Shown: positions 1-9,452, counted from the first letter of the stretch. The stretch: 64,000 bases of DNA from Streptomyces sp. MUM 178J (GCF_022414575.1 NZ_JADWYQ010000018.1:46852-110851), one strand, 5' to 3'. A program made the numbers and translations. Notes: generated from the sequence alone by a model not told the origin.

Positions 1-1086
1 CCAGCCCGGCAGCGCATCGGTCAGCGTGCGCCAGGCCGCGTCCGTCTCACCCCAGCGGGCCTGCTCCCGCGCCGCCTCCACCGCTCGGCCGAAGGAGCCC
101 GCAGCCGCGTAGCGGTAGGCGCCCTCACGCATCTGCCGCAGCACCTCGCGGCCGGTCTCCTGCACAACGTCGGGGGCCTGCATGAACCTCTGCAACCACC
201 AGGCGTCCTTGTCGCGGCGGCTCTCCACGTGCCGGTGGCGCTCCACATGCGCGGCGGCCAGTACGGGCACCACCTCCGCCGCGTACACCGGATCACATGC
301 GAGCCCGGCGAACTGCAGGCTCCGCGTATCCTCCCGCAGCGCGATGATCTGCTCGTGCATGGCCCACGCACCGGGCCGCCCGTAGGACGCCGCCTCCGCC
401 AGCGCCGCCTCGGCCCGCTCCCAGTCTCCGCGCAGTGCGTCGCGCCGGGCCTGCTCCACGGACGCGTCCAGCGCCCGCGTCGTGGCGTTGTCGAACTCCC
501 TCCCCTCAGGGCGGTTCGCCGCCGAGGCGTGGAACTCGCGGTACCTCGCCTGCATATAGTCCCAGAACGACGCGTACCGGTCGGGGCACTCACCCGCCCA
601 GCCCTTGTAGACGTACACGGCCCATTCGCCGTCACCGTCCACGTCCCCAGGGTCCAGCAGGAGCCATGTCATATCGGACTCGACGTCCAGTTCCAGCGCG
701 CGGGCCCACATCCCGGCGAGCTGATCGTCCTCCCCGTCCGCGTAGGCCTCGGTCATGCCGAGCGCGTCCTCGTGCCAGCGGACGCCTTCCGAACCACAGA
801 GCACCCAGACGGAGTCGCCGACGCACCGCCAGCCGTCGGCGACCTCCAGGAACCCGCGGTACGACGGCGGGAGCCGACGGCCGAGCCGCTCCTCAAGCGC
901 CGTTATCCGGGCGGCGGGGACGGGCTCGGAGCCGAGCCAGCGCCGCCGCAGGGCTGCCTCATCCGCCTCATCGTCGAGCTCGCCGGGGTGGTGCGCATCC
1001 GCCCACTCCTCGCTCCACCGAGCAAGGAAGGACCGCCAGTCGAACGCCGTGTCCGTCGTCGTGTCCGTCGTCGTGTGCGTCGTCAT
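1..1086 (-). CDS. SMI1/KNR4 family protein, C-terminus cut by window edge
   Basis: The frame is open from an ATG at 1086 down to base 1 with no stop, so the C-terminus lies outside the window (about 362 codons seen). Residues about 45-140 fit the SMI1/KNR4 (SUKH-type) fold: a helix with RLGRRLPPSYRGFLEVADGW, then 'DSVWVLCGSEGVRW', then an acidic 'LDPGDVDGDGEWAVYVYKGW' strand pair. The family is known for cell-wall regulation in yeast and, in bacteria, for immunity proteins and contact-dependent toxin partners. No toxin partner is visible here. The first residues (MTTHTTTDTTTDT) come from a short 12-base repeat at 1048-1086, and no clear ribosome site precedes the ATG, so the true start could be slightly downstream or the mRNA leaderless. 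Confidence 0.75.
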   Translation of the reverse strand, partial: MTTHTTTDTTTDTAFDWRSFLARWSEEWADAHHPGELDDEADEAALRRRWLGSEPVPAARITALEERLGRRLPPSYRGFLEVADGWRCVGDSVWVLCGSEGVRWHEDALGMTEAYADGEDDQLAGMWARALELDVESDMTWLLLDPGDVDGDGEWAVYVYKGWAGECPDRYASFWDYMQARYREFHASAANRPEGREFDNATTRALDASVEQARRDALRGDWERAEAALAEAASYGRPGAWAMHEQIIALREDTRSLQFAGLACDPVYAAEVVPVLAAAHVERHRHVESRRDKDAWWLQRFMQAPDVVQETGREVLRQMREGAYRYAAAGSFGRAVEAAREQARWGETDAAWRTLTDALPGW

Positions 1087-1250
1087 GCCAGAAATCGTGA
1101 CACCCGCCACTGACAAAGGGTGCTCGCGCCGCTATCCGCCCGCCTCCGCCTGGGTGCGAGATCCGGCCACCCTCAGCGACACCGCGGCAACCCTCCGCAC
1201 CGGCGCCCGGCGAGGCGCGTCACAGATGCCCGGAAGGGGTTGCTTCTTAT

Positions 1251-1262
1251 TACCGGCGGGTA
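1251..1262 (+). promoter_or_regulatory. inverted repeat upstream of acyl-CoA dehydrogenase
   Basis: TACCGGCGGGTA carries TACC...GGTA arms about 70 bases before the acyl-CoA dehydrogenase start, next to a TTGCTT (1240-1245) and TAGCAT (1261-1266) pair that could be a promoter with short spacing. It could be a fatty-acid regulator operator. This is inference from position and symmetry only. Confidence 0.3.
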
Positions 1263-1331
1263 GCATCATCGGTGCTACTTGCTGCTATGCAGGTGAGGAA
1301 CCTGCCTCCCGATCCTTACGGAGCCGTCGCC

Positions 1332-3158
1332 ATGGGGCACTACAAGTCGAATCTCCGCGACATCGAGTTCAACCTCTTCGAGGTGCTCGGCCGCGACAAG
1401 CTGTACGGCACCGGCCCGTTCGCGGAGATGGACGTCGAGACCGCCAAGAGCATCCTTGAGGAGATCGCCCGCCTGGCGGAGAACGACCTCGCCGCATCCT
1501 TCGAGGACGCCGACCGGAACCCGCCGGTCTTCGACCCGGAGACCAACACCGCGCCGGTCCCCGCGTCCTTCAGGAAGAGCTACCAGGCCTTCATGGACTC
1601 CGAGTACTGGCGGCTCGGCCTGCCCGAGGAGATCGGCGGCACCACCTCGCCGCGCTCCCTGATCTGGTCCTACGCGGAGCTGCTGCTCGGCTCCAACCCG
1701 GCGATCTGGATGTACTCGTCCGGCCCCGCCTTCGCGGGCATCCTCTTCGAGGAGGGCAACGAGGTCCAGAAGAAGATCGCCCAGATCGCGGTCGAGAAGC
1801 AGTGGGGCTCCACCATGGTCCTCACCGAGCCGGACGCCGGCTCGGACGTCGGCGCGGGCCGCACCAAGGCCGTGCAGCAGGAGGACGGCTCCTGGCACAT
1901 CGAGGGCGTGAAGCGCTTCATCACGTCCGGTGAGCACGACATGTCGGAGAACATCCTCCACTACGTGCTGGCGCGTCCCGAGGGCGCGGGTCCGGGCACC
2001 AAGGGCCTGTCCCTGTTCCTCGTCCCGAAGTACCACTTCGACTTCGAGACCGGCGAGCTGGGCGAGCGCAACGGCGTCTACGCCACGAACGTCGAGCACA
2101 AGATGGGCCTCAAGGCCTCCAACACCTGCGAGATGACGTTCGGCGACAAGCACCCCGCCAAGGGCTGGCTGATCGGCGACAAGCACGACGGCATCCGCCA
2201 GATGTTCATGATCATCGAGTTCGCCCGGATGATGGTCGGCACGAAGGCCATCGCCACCCTGTCCACCGGGTACCTGAACGCGCTGGAGTACGCCAAGGAG
2301 CGCGTCCAGGGCTCGGACCTGGTGAACTTCATGGACAAGTCCGCGCCCAAGGTCACCGTCACCCACCACCCGGACGTCCGCCGCTCGCTGATGACGCAGA
2401 AGGCGTACGCCGAGGGCATGCGCGCGCTGGTGCTCTACACCGCCGCCCTCCAGGACGACATCGCCGCCAAGGAGGCGGCGGGCGAGGACGCCAAGCAGCT
2501 CGTCGCGCTGAACGACCTGCTCCTGCCGATCGTGAAGGGCTACGGCTCCGAGAAGTCGTACGAGCAGCTCGCCCAGTCCCTGCAGACGTTCGGCGGCTCC
2601 GGCTATCTGCAGGAGTACCCGATCGAGCAGTACATCCGCGACGCCAAGATCGACACCCTGTACGAGGGCACGACCGCGATCCAGGGCCAGGACTTCTTCT
2701 TCCGGAAGATCGTCCGTGACCAGGGCCAGGCGCTGAACGCCCTCTCCGAGGAGATCAAGAAGTTCCTGGCGGTCGGCACCGGCGGCGAGGAGCTGGCCCC
2801 GGCCCGCGACGCGCTCGCCAAGGCGGCGGTGGACCTGGAGGCGATGGTCGGCGCGATGACCAACGACCTCATCGCCACCGGCGACGATGTCAAGAACATC
2901 TACAAGGTGGGTCTGAACACCACCCGCCTGCTGATGGCCTCCGGCGATGTCGTGGTCGCCTACCTGCTGCTGCGCGGCGCGGCCGTCGCCGCGGAGAAGC
3001 TTGAGACCGCCTCCGCCAAGGACAAGGCGTTCTACCAGGGCAAGATAGCCGCCGCGAAGTTCTTCGCCGCGAACGTGCTGCCGCACCTCTCCGTCGAGCG
3101 CGCGCTCGCCGAGGGCGTGGACAACGCGCTGATGGACCTGGACGAGGCTGCGTTCTGA
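1332..3158 (+). CDS. acyl-CoA dehydrogenase, long (about 608 aa) type
   Basis: Predicted FAD enzyme of beta-oxidation that puts the first double bond into an acyl-CoA. The protein has the family order: N-terminal helical domain, the flavin/substrate segment [10 protein letters not shown] at residues 165-174, a central beta domain, and the C-terminal helical domain with the catalytic-base motif [13 protein letters not shown] (Glu445). It is about 200 residues longer than standard acyl-CoA dehydrogenases because of an N-terminal extension and an extra C-terminal helical domain, as in the FadE5-like group. The ATG at 1332 ([13 protein letters not shown]) was preferred over in-frame ATGs at 1272 and 1287 because this N-terminus is the usual one for the family. 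It is monocistronic and is followed by a tandem repeat and a strong terminator. Confidence 0.93.
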   Translation: MGHYKSNLRDIEFNLFEVLGRDKLYGTGPFAEMDVETAKSILEEIARLAENDLAASFEDADRNPPVFDPETNTAPVPASFRKSYQAFMDSEYWRLGLPEEIGGTTSPRSLIWSYAELLLGSNPAIWMYSSGPAFAGILFEEGNEVQKKIAQIAVEKQWGSTMVLTEPDAGSDVGAGRTKAVQQEDGSWHIEGVKRFITSGEHDMSENILHYVLARPEGAGPGTKGLSLFLVPKYHFDFETGELGERNGVYATNVEHKMGLKASNTCEMTFGDKHPAKGWLIGDKHDGIRQMFMIIEFARMMVGTKAIATLSTGYLNALEYAKERVQGSDLVNFMDKSAPKVTVTHHPDVRRSLMTQKAYAEGMRALVLYTAALQDDIAAKEAAGEDAKQLVALNDLLLPIVKGYGSEKSYEQLAQSLQTFGGSGYLQEYPIEQYIRDAKIDTLYEGTTAIQGQDFFFRKIVRDQGQALNALSEEIKKFLAVGTGGEELAPARDALAKAAVDLEAMVGAMTNDLIATGDDVKNIYKVGLNTTRLLMASGDVVVAYLLLRGAAVAAEKLETASAKDKAFYQGKIAAAKFFAANVLPHLSVERALAEGVDNALMDLDEAAF

Positions 3159-3178
3159 CCGTACTGACCGGTCTGGCC

Positions 3179-3232
3179 GTTCTGGCCGTTCTGGCCGTTC
3201 TGGCCGTTCTGGCCGTTCTGGCCGTTCTGGCC
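3179..3232. repeat. 9-bp tandem repeat, six perfect copies
   Basis: GTTCTGGCC is repeated six times without error just after the acyl-CoA dehydrogenase stop, with degenerate copies on its left from 3159. It lies between the stop codon and the terminator hairpin. Such arrays are prone to slippage and may differ between strains. Confidence 0.9.
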
Positions 3233-3277
3233 CTCCCGACGGTCCCGACGGTTCCCGCGGCCCTCGCCGTTTGATCA

Positions 3278-3319
3278 CGGGCGGCCCGCCTCCGGCACGA
3301 AACGGAGGCGGGCCGCCCG
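3278..3319. terminator. strong hairpin terminator
   Basis: A 17-bp perfect stem (3278-3294 with 3303-3319, arm CGGGCGGCCCGCCTCCG) encloses an 8-base loop. It follows the acyl-CoA dehydrogenase and precedes the next gene on the same strand. No U-tract follows, as is common in Streptomyces. Confidence 0.85.
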
Positions 3320-3427
3320 TCTTCTCCCTCCGCGACCACGGTCGACCTTCCCCGTACGGGTGACCTTGTGCCGTATCGCCTGGGTAGGCTGGCTAGACGG
3401 CCGAGAATCCCGTCCATGGGAGGAACC

Positions 3428-4072
3428 ATGACCGCCGAAGCACTGCCCGACTCGCAGAACCGGCAGCCGGACGGCACCACGCGCCGGCTCCGGCAGGCGA
3501 AGAGTTCCAAGTGGCCGGTACCGCCTGCCGGCGGATACACCGTGGACGACTTCTTCGCGCTCGAAGACCTCCCGCCGCACACCGAGCTGATCGACGGGAG
3601 CCTGGTCTTCGTGAGTCCGCAGCGCAATTTCCACACATTGGCGATGGACGTGCTGGTGTACGGCCTGCGGCAGAACGTCCCCGAGCATCTGCGGGTGCGC
3701 CGGGAGATGGCCGTCGTGCTCGGCAAGCGCAACGCCCCCGAGCCGGACATCCTCGTGGTCAAGGCGGAGGCCGTGACCGGCCAGCGGCAGACCCGCTTCA
3801 ACGCGGAGGACGTCGTCCTCGCCGTCGAGGTGGTCTCCCCCGACTCGGAGGACCGGGACCGCGACACCAAGCCGCACAAGTACGCCGGCGCCCGCATCCC
3901 CTACTTCTGGCGGGTCGAGATGGTGGGCGACCACGACCGGCCGATGGTCTGCACCTACCGGTACGACCCGGTGACCAAGGCCTACGTCAGCACCGGAACC
4001 CATCACGACCGGCTCAAGCTCCCCGTCCCGTACGACATCGACATCGACCTCACCGCCTTCGACGAGCTGTAG
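3428..4072 (+). CDS. Uma2 family (DUF820) nuclease-fold protein
   Basis: 214-residue protein of the Uma2/DUF820 family, which has a PD-(D/E)XK restriction-endonuclease-like core of unproven role. Motifs present are ELIDG (53-57), PEPDILVV with Asp107, EVVSP with Glu134, and KYAGARIPYFWRV with Lys151, the full putative active-site set. The ATG at 3428 has GGGAGG seven bases or less upstream; an in-frame ATG at 3416 overlaps that ribosome site and is unlikely. It sits alone between a terminator and an aminopeptidase gene. The family is highly expanded in Streptomyces, cyanobacteria and other multicellular bacteria, and neighbours give no clue to function. Confidence 0.85.
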   Translation: MTAEALPDSQNRQPDGTTRRLRQAKSSKWPVPPAGGYTVDDFFALEDLPPHTELIDGSLVFVSPQRNFHTLAMDVLVYGLRQNVPEHLRVRREMAVVLGKRNAPEPDILVVKAEAVTGQRQTRFNAEDVVLAVEVVSPDSEDRDRDTKPHKYAGARIPYFWRVEMVGDHDRPMVCTYRYDPVTKAYVSTGTHHDRLKLPVPYDIDIDLTAFDEL

Positions 4073-4166
4073 ACCCGCCTCGGCGGGCCGATCCCGAGGT
4101 GACCGACCCGCCACGGCTCCGCAACCGCTTGAGGACGTGGGCCCGACGCCTCTTAGGGTGGGGCGC

Positions 4167-5477
4167 ATGAGCAGAGCACCCGCCCGGTTCGACCGCGGCC
4201 ACACCGACGACCTCCTGTCCTTCCTGGCGGCCGGGCCCTCGCCGTACCACGCCGTGGCCGCCGCGGCCGAGCGGCTGGAGAAGGCGGGGTTCCGGCAGGT
4301 CCGGGAGACGGACGCCTGGGACGGGTCGAGCGGCGGGAAGTATGTGCTGCGGGGCGGGGCGATCATCGCCTGGTACGTGCCCGAGGGGGCCGAGCCGCAC
4401 ACGCCGTTCCGGATCGTCGGCGCGCACACCGACTCCCCGAACCTGCGGGTCAAGCCGCTGCCGGACTCCGGCAGCCACGGCTGGCGGCAGATCGCCGTCG
4501 AGGTGTACGGCGGAACGCTGCTCAACACCTGGCTCGACCGCGATCTGGGGCTGGCCGGGCGGCTCACCCTGCACGACGGCGCCGAGCGGCTGATCAACGT
4601 GGACCGGCCGCTGCTGCGGGTGCCGCAGCTCGCGATCCACCTCGACCGGCAGGTGAACGAGGGTCTCAAGCTCGACCGGCAGAAGCACATGCAGCCCGTC
4701 TGGGGCCTCGGGGAGGTCGTGGAGGGCGACCTGATCCGCTTCCTGGAGCAGGAGGCGGGGCTGGCGCAGGGCTCGGTCGCCGGGTGGGACCTGATGGTGC
4801 ACTCCGTGGAGCCGCCCGCTTACCTGGGCCGCGACCGGGAGCTGGTGACGGGCCCCCGCATGGACAATCTGATCTCGGTGCACGCTGGCACCGCGGCCCT
4901 GACCGCCGCGGCCGCCTCGGATGACCTCTCGTACATCCCCGTCCTGGCCGCCTTCGACCACGAGGAGAACGGCTCGCAGTCCGACACCGGCGCGGAGGGG
5001 CCGCTGCTCGGCTCCGTGCTTGAGCGTTCGGTCTTCGCTCGCGGCGGGAACGTCGAGGACCGGGCCCGCGCCTTCGCCGGGACGGTCTGCCTGTCCTCGG
5101 ACACCGGTCACGCGGTGCACCCCAACTACAGCGAGCGGCACGACCCGACTCATCTGCCGCGCGCCAACGGCGGCCCCATCCTCAAGGTCAACGTCAACCA
5201 GCGGTACGCCACCGACGGCAGCGGACGCGCGGTGTTCGCGGCGGCCTGCGAGAAGGCCGGGGTGCCCTGGCAGACCTTCGTGTCGAACAACGCGATGCCC
5301 TGCGGCACCACCATCGGGCCGATCACGGCGGCCCGGCACGGAATCCGGACCGTCGACATCGGCGTGGCGATCCTGTCCATGCACAGCGCCCGCGAGCTGT
5401 GCGGCGCGGACGACCCGTATCTGCTGGCCAACGCGCTGACCGCGTTTCTGGCAGCTTCAAGCCCCGTCGGCGGTTGA
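4167..5477 (+). CDS. apeB: M18 family aminopeptidase
   Basis: 436-residue dinuclear zinc aminopeptidase of the M18 (aspartyl aminopeptidase) family, expected to be a cytoplasmic dodecamer that removes N-terminal residues from peptides. Visible metal and catalytic motifs are GAHTDSPN (His87, Asp89), DNL, FDHEENGSQSDTGAEGP (Glu266/Glu267), DTGHAVHPN and the C-terminal IGVAILSMHSAREL. The ATG at 4167 follows a purine-rich GGTGGGG; an in-frame ATG at 4137 would add ten residues not seen in the family. Length is normal for bacterial M18 proteins. It is convergent with the thioredoxin-NHL gene on the other strand. Confidence 0.93.
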   Translation: MSRAPARFDRGHTDDLLSFLAAGPSPYHAVAAAAERLEKAGFRQVRETDAWDGSSGGKYVLRGGAIIAWYVPEGAEPHTPFRIVGAHTDSPNLRVKPLPDSGSHGWRQIAVEVYGGTLLNTWLDRDLGLAGRLTLHDGAERLINVDRPLLRVPQLAIHLDRQVNEGLKLDRQKHMQPVWGLGEVVEGDLIRFLEQEAGLAQGSVAGWDLMVHSVEPPAYLGRDRELVTGPRMDNLISVHAGTAALTAAAASDDLSYIPVLAAFDHEENGSQSDTGAEGPLLGSVLERSVFARGGNVEDRARAFAGTVCLSSDTGHAVHPNYSERHDPTHLPRANGGPILKVNVNQRYATDGSGRAVFAAACEKAGVPWQTFVSNNAMPCGTTIGPITAARHGIRTVDIGVAILSMHSARELCGADDPYLLANALTAFLAASSPVGG

Positions 5478-5509
5478 GGCGCGGGGGCCGGGGAGGCACC
5501 CCGGTTCGG

Positions 5510-5596
5510 GAAGGGACGGGAGCGACGGGAAGGGACAGCAGGCAACGGGGAGGGACGGGAAGCGACGGGGAGGGGCGGGAAGCGACGGGGAGGGGA
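5510..5596. repeat. purine-rich tandem repeat in convergent intergenic gap
   Basis: Degenerate G/A-rich repeats of about 20 bases (core GGGAAGCGACGGGGAGGGG, best copies at 5557-5597) fill the gap between the convergent M18 and NHL genes. No gene or clear hairpin is seen in it. Confidence 0.7.
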
Positions 5597-5616
5597 AAGC
5601 CCCGCCGGGCGCGGCG

Positions 5617-7431
5617 TCAGCCCTGGTCGTCCATCCCGGCCAGCACAAGCGGCAGCCGCCCCGCCCCGCCCTCCGTCACCGTGACCGGGACGCCCCAGTC
5701 CTGCTGGTGCACATGGCACGCCGGATATTCGTTGTCCGGGTCGTCGTCGCAGGACGCCGCCATCGCGGAGACATGCAGCACGCCCTCCCCGACCTGCGCG
5801 TTCAGCTCCAGCTCACGGCTCAGGTCCGTGCCCTGCCCGTCCCCGGCGGCCAGCAGCTCCGGCGGGGTCGCGGAGACCAGCAGCCGTGTGGAGGGGCCGT
5901 AGCGGGTGTCCAGCTTCTGGCCGGGCGGGGCCTGGAAGACCACATCGAGCCGCAGGGTCCCGGGGGCGACCTCGGTCGCCGCGCGCTGCGTGCGGTGCGC
6001 CACCGCCTCCACACGCACCGCCTCCTCCGGCAGCCTCAGCCGGGTCAGCCGGTGCCGCCCCGACTCGACGACCACGATGTCGTCGCCGGCCAGCACCGCA
6101 CCGCTGGGCTCGCGCAGATCCGTGGCCAGCGTGGTCACCTCGCCGGACGCGGGATCGTAACGGCGCAGGGCGTGGTTGTAGGTGTCGCTGACCGCGACCG
6201 ACCCGTCCGGCAGGGCGGTCACGCCCAGCGGATGCTGCAGCAGCGCCTGCCCCGCCGTCCCGTCCCGGTGCCCGAAGTCGAACAGGCCCGTGCCGACCGC
6301 CGTGTGGACGACGCCCTCCGCGTCGATCCAGCGCAGCGCGGACGTCTCCGAGTCGGCGATCCACAGCCGGTCCCCGGCAGCCGCGAGCCCCGACGGCTGG
6401 GCGAACCAGGCCTCGGCCGCGGGCCCGTCCACCAGGCCCTCGTTCGTGGTGCCCGCCGCGGCCTGCACCGTCCCGGCCTCCGGGTCGTAGGTCCACAGCT
6501 GGTGCACCCCGGCCATGGCGATCCACAGCTTCCCGCCCCACCAGGCCACGTCCCACGGCGACGACAGCGACACCTCACGGGCCGGCCCGGCGGTCGGCTC
6601 GCCCTGCCACCACTGGCGGCCGGTGCCGGCGAGCGTCTCGATCGCCCCGCTCTCGGGGTCGTACGCCCGGATGCGGTGGTGCACGGTGTCGGCGACCGCG
6701 ACCCGCCCGTCGGGCAGCAGCGCAAGCCCCTGCGGCTCCTTGAAGTCCCCCTCGCCGATCCTGCGCACCACGCTCTCGCCGTCCGGGGCGAGCTCGACGA
6801 GCTGGTGGCGGGTGGAGTCGGAGACGAGGAAGTGCCCGGACGGCAGCAGCAGCGCCTTGCCGGGGAACCGCAGATGCGTCGCGGCGGGCTCCGGCGGCAC
6901 ATAAGGCCCGTCGCCGCGCCGCAGTGTCCCCTTGGCCTCGTGCTCGGCCTCCAGCTCCGCCACCAGCCGCTCGATGGCATGCGCATGCCCCTCACCCGCG
7001 TGCTGGGCGACGACATACCCCTCGGGGTCGATCACCACGAGCGTCGGCCACGCCCGGACCGCGTACTGCTTCCAGGTCGCCAGCTCCGGGTCGTCGAGCA
7101 CGGGGTGGTGCACCTGGTAGCGCTCGACGGCGTCCACGACGGCCTGGTGGTCGGCCTCGTGCACGAACTTCGGCGAGTGGACCCCGACGATCACCAGTGT
7201 GTCGCGGTGCTTCTCCTCAAGCTCCCGCAGCTCATCCAGGACGTGCAGGCAGTTGATGCAGCAGAAGGTCCAAAAATCCAAGATCAATGTGCGACCTCGG
7301 AAGTCGGCGAGCTTCAGATCCTTCCCGCCGGTGTTGATCCAGCCACCCTTGCCGATCAGCTCGGGGGCGCGGACACGGGCACGGCGGTGCGGAATCGCGG
7401 AGCCGGAGGAGGCGGCCGAAGCAGCGTTCAT
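5617..7431 (-). CDS. thioredoxin-like/NHL repeat protein
   Basis: 604 residues in two parts. Residues about 25-165 are a thioredoxin/TlpA-like fold with WTFCCINC (Cys58-x-x-Cys61), GVHSPKF and a cis-Pro region (RAWPTLVVIDPEG). The remainder is a beta-propeller of NHL repeats such as LPSGHFLVSDSTRHQLV, LPDGRVAVADTVHHRIRAY and LPDGSVAVSDTYNHALRRY. The architecture matches the animal NHLRC2 group. No signal peptide is seen, so it is likely cytoplasmic; a thiol redox role is inferred from the CxxC, while the substrate is unknown. The ATG at 7431 (MNAASAASSG) was chosen; an in-frame ATG at 7464 is possible. Divergent from the methyltransferase gene. Confidence 0.9.
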   Translation of the reverse strand: MNAASAASSGSAIPHRRARVRAPELIGKGGWINTGGKDLKLADFRGRTLILDFWTFCCINCLHVLDELRELEEKHRDTLVIVGVHSPKFVHEADHQAVVDAVERYQVHHPVLDDPELATWKQYAVRAWPTLVVIDPEGYVVAQHAGEGHAHAIERLVAELEAEHEAKGTLRRGDGPYVPPEPAATHLRFPGKALLLPSGHFLVSDSTRHQLVELAPDGESVVRRIGEGDFKEPQGLALLPDGRVAVADTVHHRIRAYDPESGAIETLAGTGRQWWQGEPTAGPAREVSLSSPWDVAWWGGKLWIAMAGVHQLWTYDPEAGTVQAAAGTTNEGLVDGPAAEAWFAQPSGLAAAGDRLWIADSETSALRWIDAEGVVHTAVGTGLFDFGHRDGTAGQALLQHPLGVTALPDGSVAVSDTYNHALRRYDPASGEVTTLATDLREPSGAVLAGDDIVVVESGRHRLTRLRLPEEAVRVEAVAHRTQRAATEVAPGTLRLDVVFQAPPGQKLDTRYGPSTRLLVSATPPELLAAGDGQGTDLSRELELNAQVGEGVLHVSAMAASCDDDPDNEYPACHVHQQDWGVPVTVTEGGAGRLPLVLAGMDDQG

Positions 7432-7621
7432 GGGAACAAGGGTGCCATTGCGGTGCGGGGGCATTGACTCGGATGGGTGAGCCCAAGGGGACGCATGGGG
7501 CATTTCTCCGGGACAATTGCCCTGTGGCTGGTTCAGTTCGTGCACCCTGTCGGGTTGCTCCACCGGCCCGATAGAGGTTCATGCGCAGCAGTAATGCCCC
7601 CAGCCCAACGGAGGTGCGCTC

Positions 7622-8461
7622 ATGACGCCAGACCCGACCGGCGCGTCGGAGGAGACGCCCGGCAAGAGCCGGTTCGACGACATCTACAACGAGCCCGACC
7701 CACGGCCGTACTTCCGGCGGCTGCAACCCTTCGAGTACGAGATTCCGCATCAGGCCCAGAACGTTTTCCGCCGAGTCCTGGCCGAGCGGGCCAGGGCGCC
7801 CGGCGCCGAGGGCCCGGTGACCGTGCTGGATCTGTGCTGCTCGTACGGGGTGAACGCGGCGCTGCTCAACCATGACCTCACGCTGGCCGACCTGTATGCG
7901 CACTACACCAGCCCGGAGGCGGGCTCCCTCACCTCGGCGGAGCTGATCGAGCGGGACAAGGAGTTCTACGCCTCGCGCCGGCGCTCCGACGCCGTCCCCG
8001 TCGTCGGCCTCGACGCCGCGGACCGCGCGGTGCGCTACGCCCAGGCGGTCGGGCTCCTCGACGCGGCGTTCGCGGAGAACCTGGAGCGACATCCCCCCAG
8101 CGACCGGCTCCGCAGGACCCTGGCCGACGTCGACCTGATCACGGTCACGGGAGGCATCGGCTATATCACCCACACCACGTTCGACGCCCTGATGTCCGGC
8201 ACGACGCCGGGGCGCGTCTGGGTCAGCGCGTTCGCCCTGCGGATGGTCTCGTACGACGCGATCGCCGAGACGCTCGCAGGGCACGGTCTGGCCACGGTGT
8301 CCGACCCGTCGCAGGTGTATCCGCAGCGCCTGTTCACCGGGCCGGACGAGCAGCGCAACGCCATCGAACAGCTCCGGCTGACGGGCCACGACCCTGCGGG
8401 GCTGGAGAGCGAGGGCAGGTACTACACCCTCCTGTACGAGTCCCGCCCCCGGAGGACGTAG
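7622..8461 (+). CDS. SAM-dependent methyltransferase
   Basis: 279 residues with a class I methyltransferase core. Motif I is VLDLCCSYGVNAAL (residues 68-81); a later acidic 'VVGLDAADRAVRYAQAVGLLDAAF' segment fits the ribose-binding region, and DVDLITVTGGIGYI fits motif IV. The N-terminal 'DDIYNEPDPRPYFRRLQP' and the central segment are typical of an actinobacterial group without an assigned substrate. The ATG at 7622 is preceded by GGAGG with about eight bases of spacing, a strong site. It is single and ends just before a perfect inverted repeat. Confidence 0.85.
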   Translation: MTPDPTGASEETPGKSRFDDIYNEPDPRPYFRRLQPFEYEIPHQAQNVFRRVLAERARAPGAEGPVTVLDLCCSYGVNAALLNHDLTLADLYAHYTSPEAGSLTSAELIERDKEFYASRRRSDAVPVVGLDAADRAVRYAQAVGLLDAAFAENLERHPPSDRLRRTLADVDLITVTGGIGYITHTTFDALMSGTTPGRVWVSAFALRMVSYDAIAETLAGHGLATVSDPSQVYPQRLFTGPDEQRNAIEQLRLTGHDPAGLESEGRYYTLLYESRPRRT

Positions 8462-8481
8462 CTCTCCGCGGAGACCGGCGA

Positions 8482-8555
8482 GAGGTGCTGTGCGGGTCCG
8501 CCATGTGCGGGCCCGCACTGCGCGCGTCCGCGCGTCCGGACCCGCACAGCACCTC
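8482..8555. terminator. long inverted repeat, terminator-like, nested hairpin
   Basis: A perfect 19-bp inverted repeat (GAGGTGCTGTGCGGGTCCG at 8482-8500, complement at 8537-8555) flanks a 36-base loop. That loop contains its own palindrome GTGCGGGCCCGCAC at 8505-8518. It lies after the methyltransferase and opposite the nitrilase gene end, so it may stop transcription from both sides. Confidence 0.75.
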
Positions 8556-8558
8556 AGG

Positions 8559-8653
8559 TCTCGCCCGGCTCGCGCGGCCACCCCGGGTCTCGATCGCCCG
8601 CTCTCGGGGTCGTACGCCCGGATCTCGCCCGGCCCGCACGGCCGCCCGGGGTC
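8559..8653. repeat. imperfect 31-bp direct repeats flanking a copied NHL-gene fragment
   Basis: Two 31-base repeats (8559-8589 and 8623-8653, 27 of 31 identical, both starting TCTCGCCCGGC) flank bases 8587-8623. These match 6635-6672 inside the NHL gene apart from one deleted base. The right repeat reaches the stop codon of the nitrilase gene. Confidence 0.75.
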
Positions 8654-9452
8654 AGGACGCGGAGCGCGGGGGCTCGACGCCCAGCACCCGGTCCTTCAGC
8701 GCCGGGAACTGCTCCCTCGTCGCCGTCACCTTCGCCGCGTCGAGTTCAACGGTCAGGACCTCCTCCGCCGTGCCCGCCTCGGCGAGCACCTCGCCCCACG
8801 GGTCGACGACCAGGCTGTGCCCGGCCTGCTCGACCCCGGCGTGCGTGCCCGTCGTGCTGCACGCCAGCACATAGGCCTGGTTCTCGACGGCGCGGGCCCG
8901 CGCCAGCAGCGTCCAGTGCCCGCGGCGTCGGGCGGGCCAGCCCGCGGGCACGACGAAGCCCTGTGCACCCGCGTCCGTCAGCTGCCGGAACAGCTCTGGG
9001 AAGCGCAGGTCGTAGCAGGTCGCAAGGCCGAGGGTCAGCTCCGGCAGCGCCACGGTCCGCGGCGTCGTGCCCGCGCCCATCAGCGTGGCCTCGCCCTGGT
9101 CGAACCCGAAGCGGTGGATCTTGCGGTAGGCGGTGACCCGCTCTCCGGCCGGGCTGTAGACGAGCGAGGTGTTGTAGAGCACGCCGTCCGCGGCGCGCTC
9201 GACGATCGAGCCCGCGTGCAGCCAGACCCCCGTGTCGCTCGCCGCCTTCGCCATCGCCTCGTGCGTCGGGCCGTCCAGCGGCTCGGCCTCCTCGGCGAAC
9301 GCCTGGTATGAGAATGCGCCCACCGGCCACAGCTCCGGCAGGATCACCAGATCGACGTCTGACTGTTCCCGTACCAGCGAAGCCACTCGCTGCCGCCGGG
9401 AGTCGACCGACTCCTCCGGGTTTACCGCGATCTGCATCAGCGAAGCGCGCAC
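8652..9452 (-). CDS. carbon-nitrogen hydrolase (nitrilase superfamily)
   Basis: 266 residues with the complete nitrilase-superfamily Glu-Lys-Cys triad: Glu40 in VILPELWP, Lys111 in YRKIHRFG and Cys146 in ATCYDLRFPE. The family hydrolyses amide or nitrile C-N bonds. Closest in style are the omega-amidase/Nit2-like and carbamoyl-putrescine-amidase-like members, but substrate cannot be assigned from sequence. Length is normal. Start is the ATG at 9452. It is monocistronic; the 3' end touches a direct repeat. Confidence 0.9.
   Translation of the reverse strand: MRASLMQIAVNPEESVDSRRQRVASLVREQSDVDLVILPELWPVGAFSYQAFAEEAEPLDGPTHEAMAKAASDTGVWLHAGSIVERAADGVLYNTSLVYSPAGERVTAYRKIHRFGFDQGEATLMGAGTTPRTVALPELTLGLATCYDLRFPELFRQLTDAGAQGFVVPAGWPARRRGHWTLLARARAVENQAYVLACSTTGTHAGVEQAGHSLVVDPWGEVLAEAGTAEEVLTVELDAAKVTATREQFPALKDRVLGVEPPRSAS

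Noticed and set aside
1275..3278. Long minus-strand frame opposite the acyl-CoA dehydrogenase
   Set aside because: It has no known domains, an amino-acid make-up typical of antisense frames (Val/Leu/Asp/Arg/Gly) and no ribosome site.
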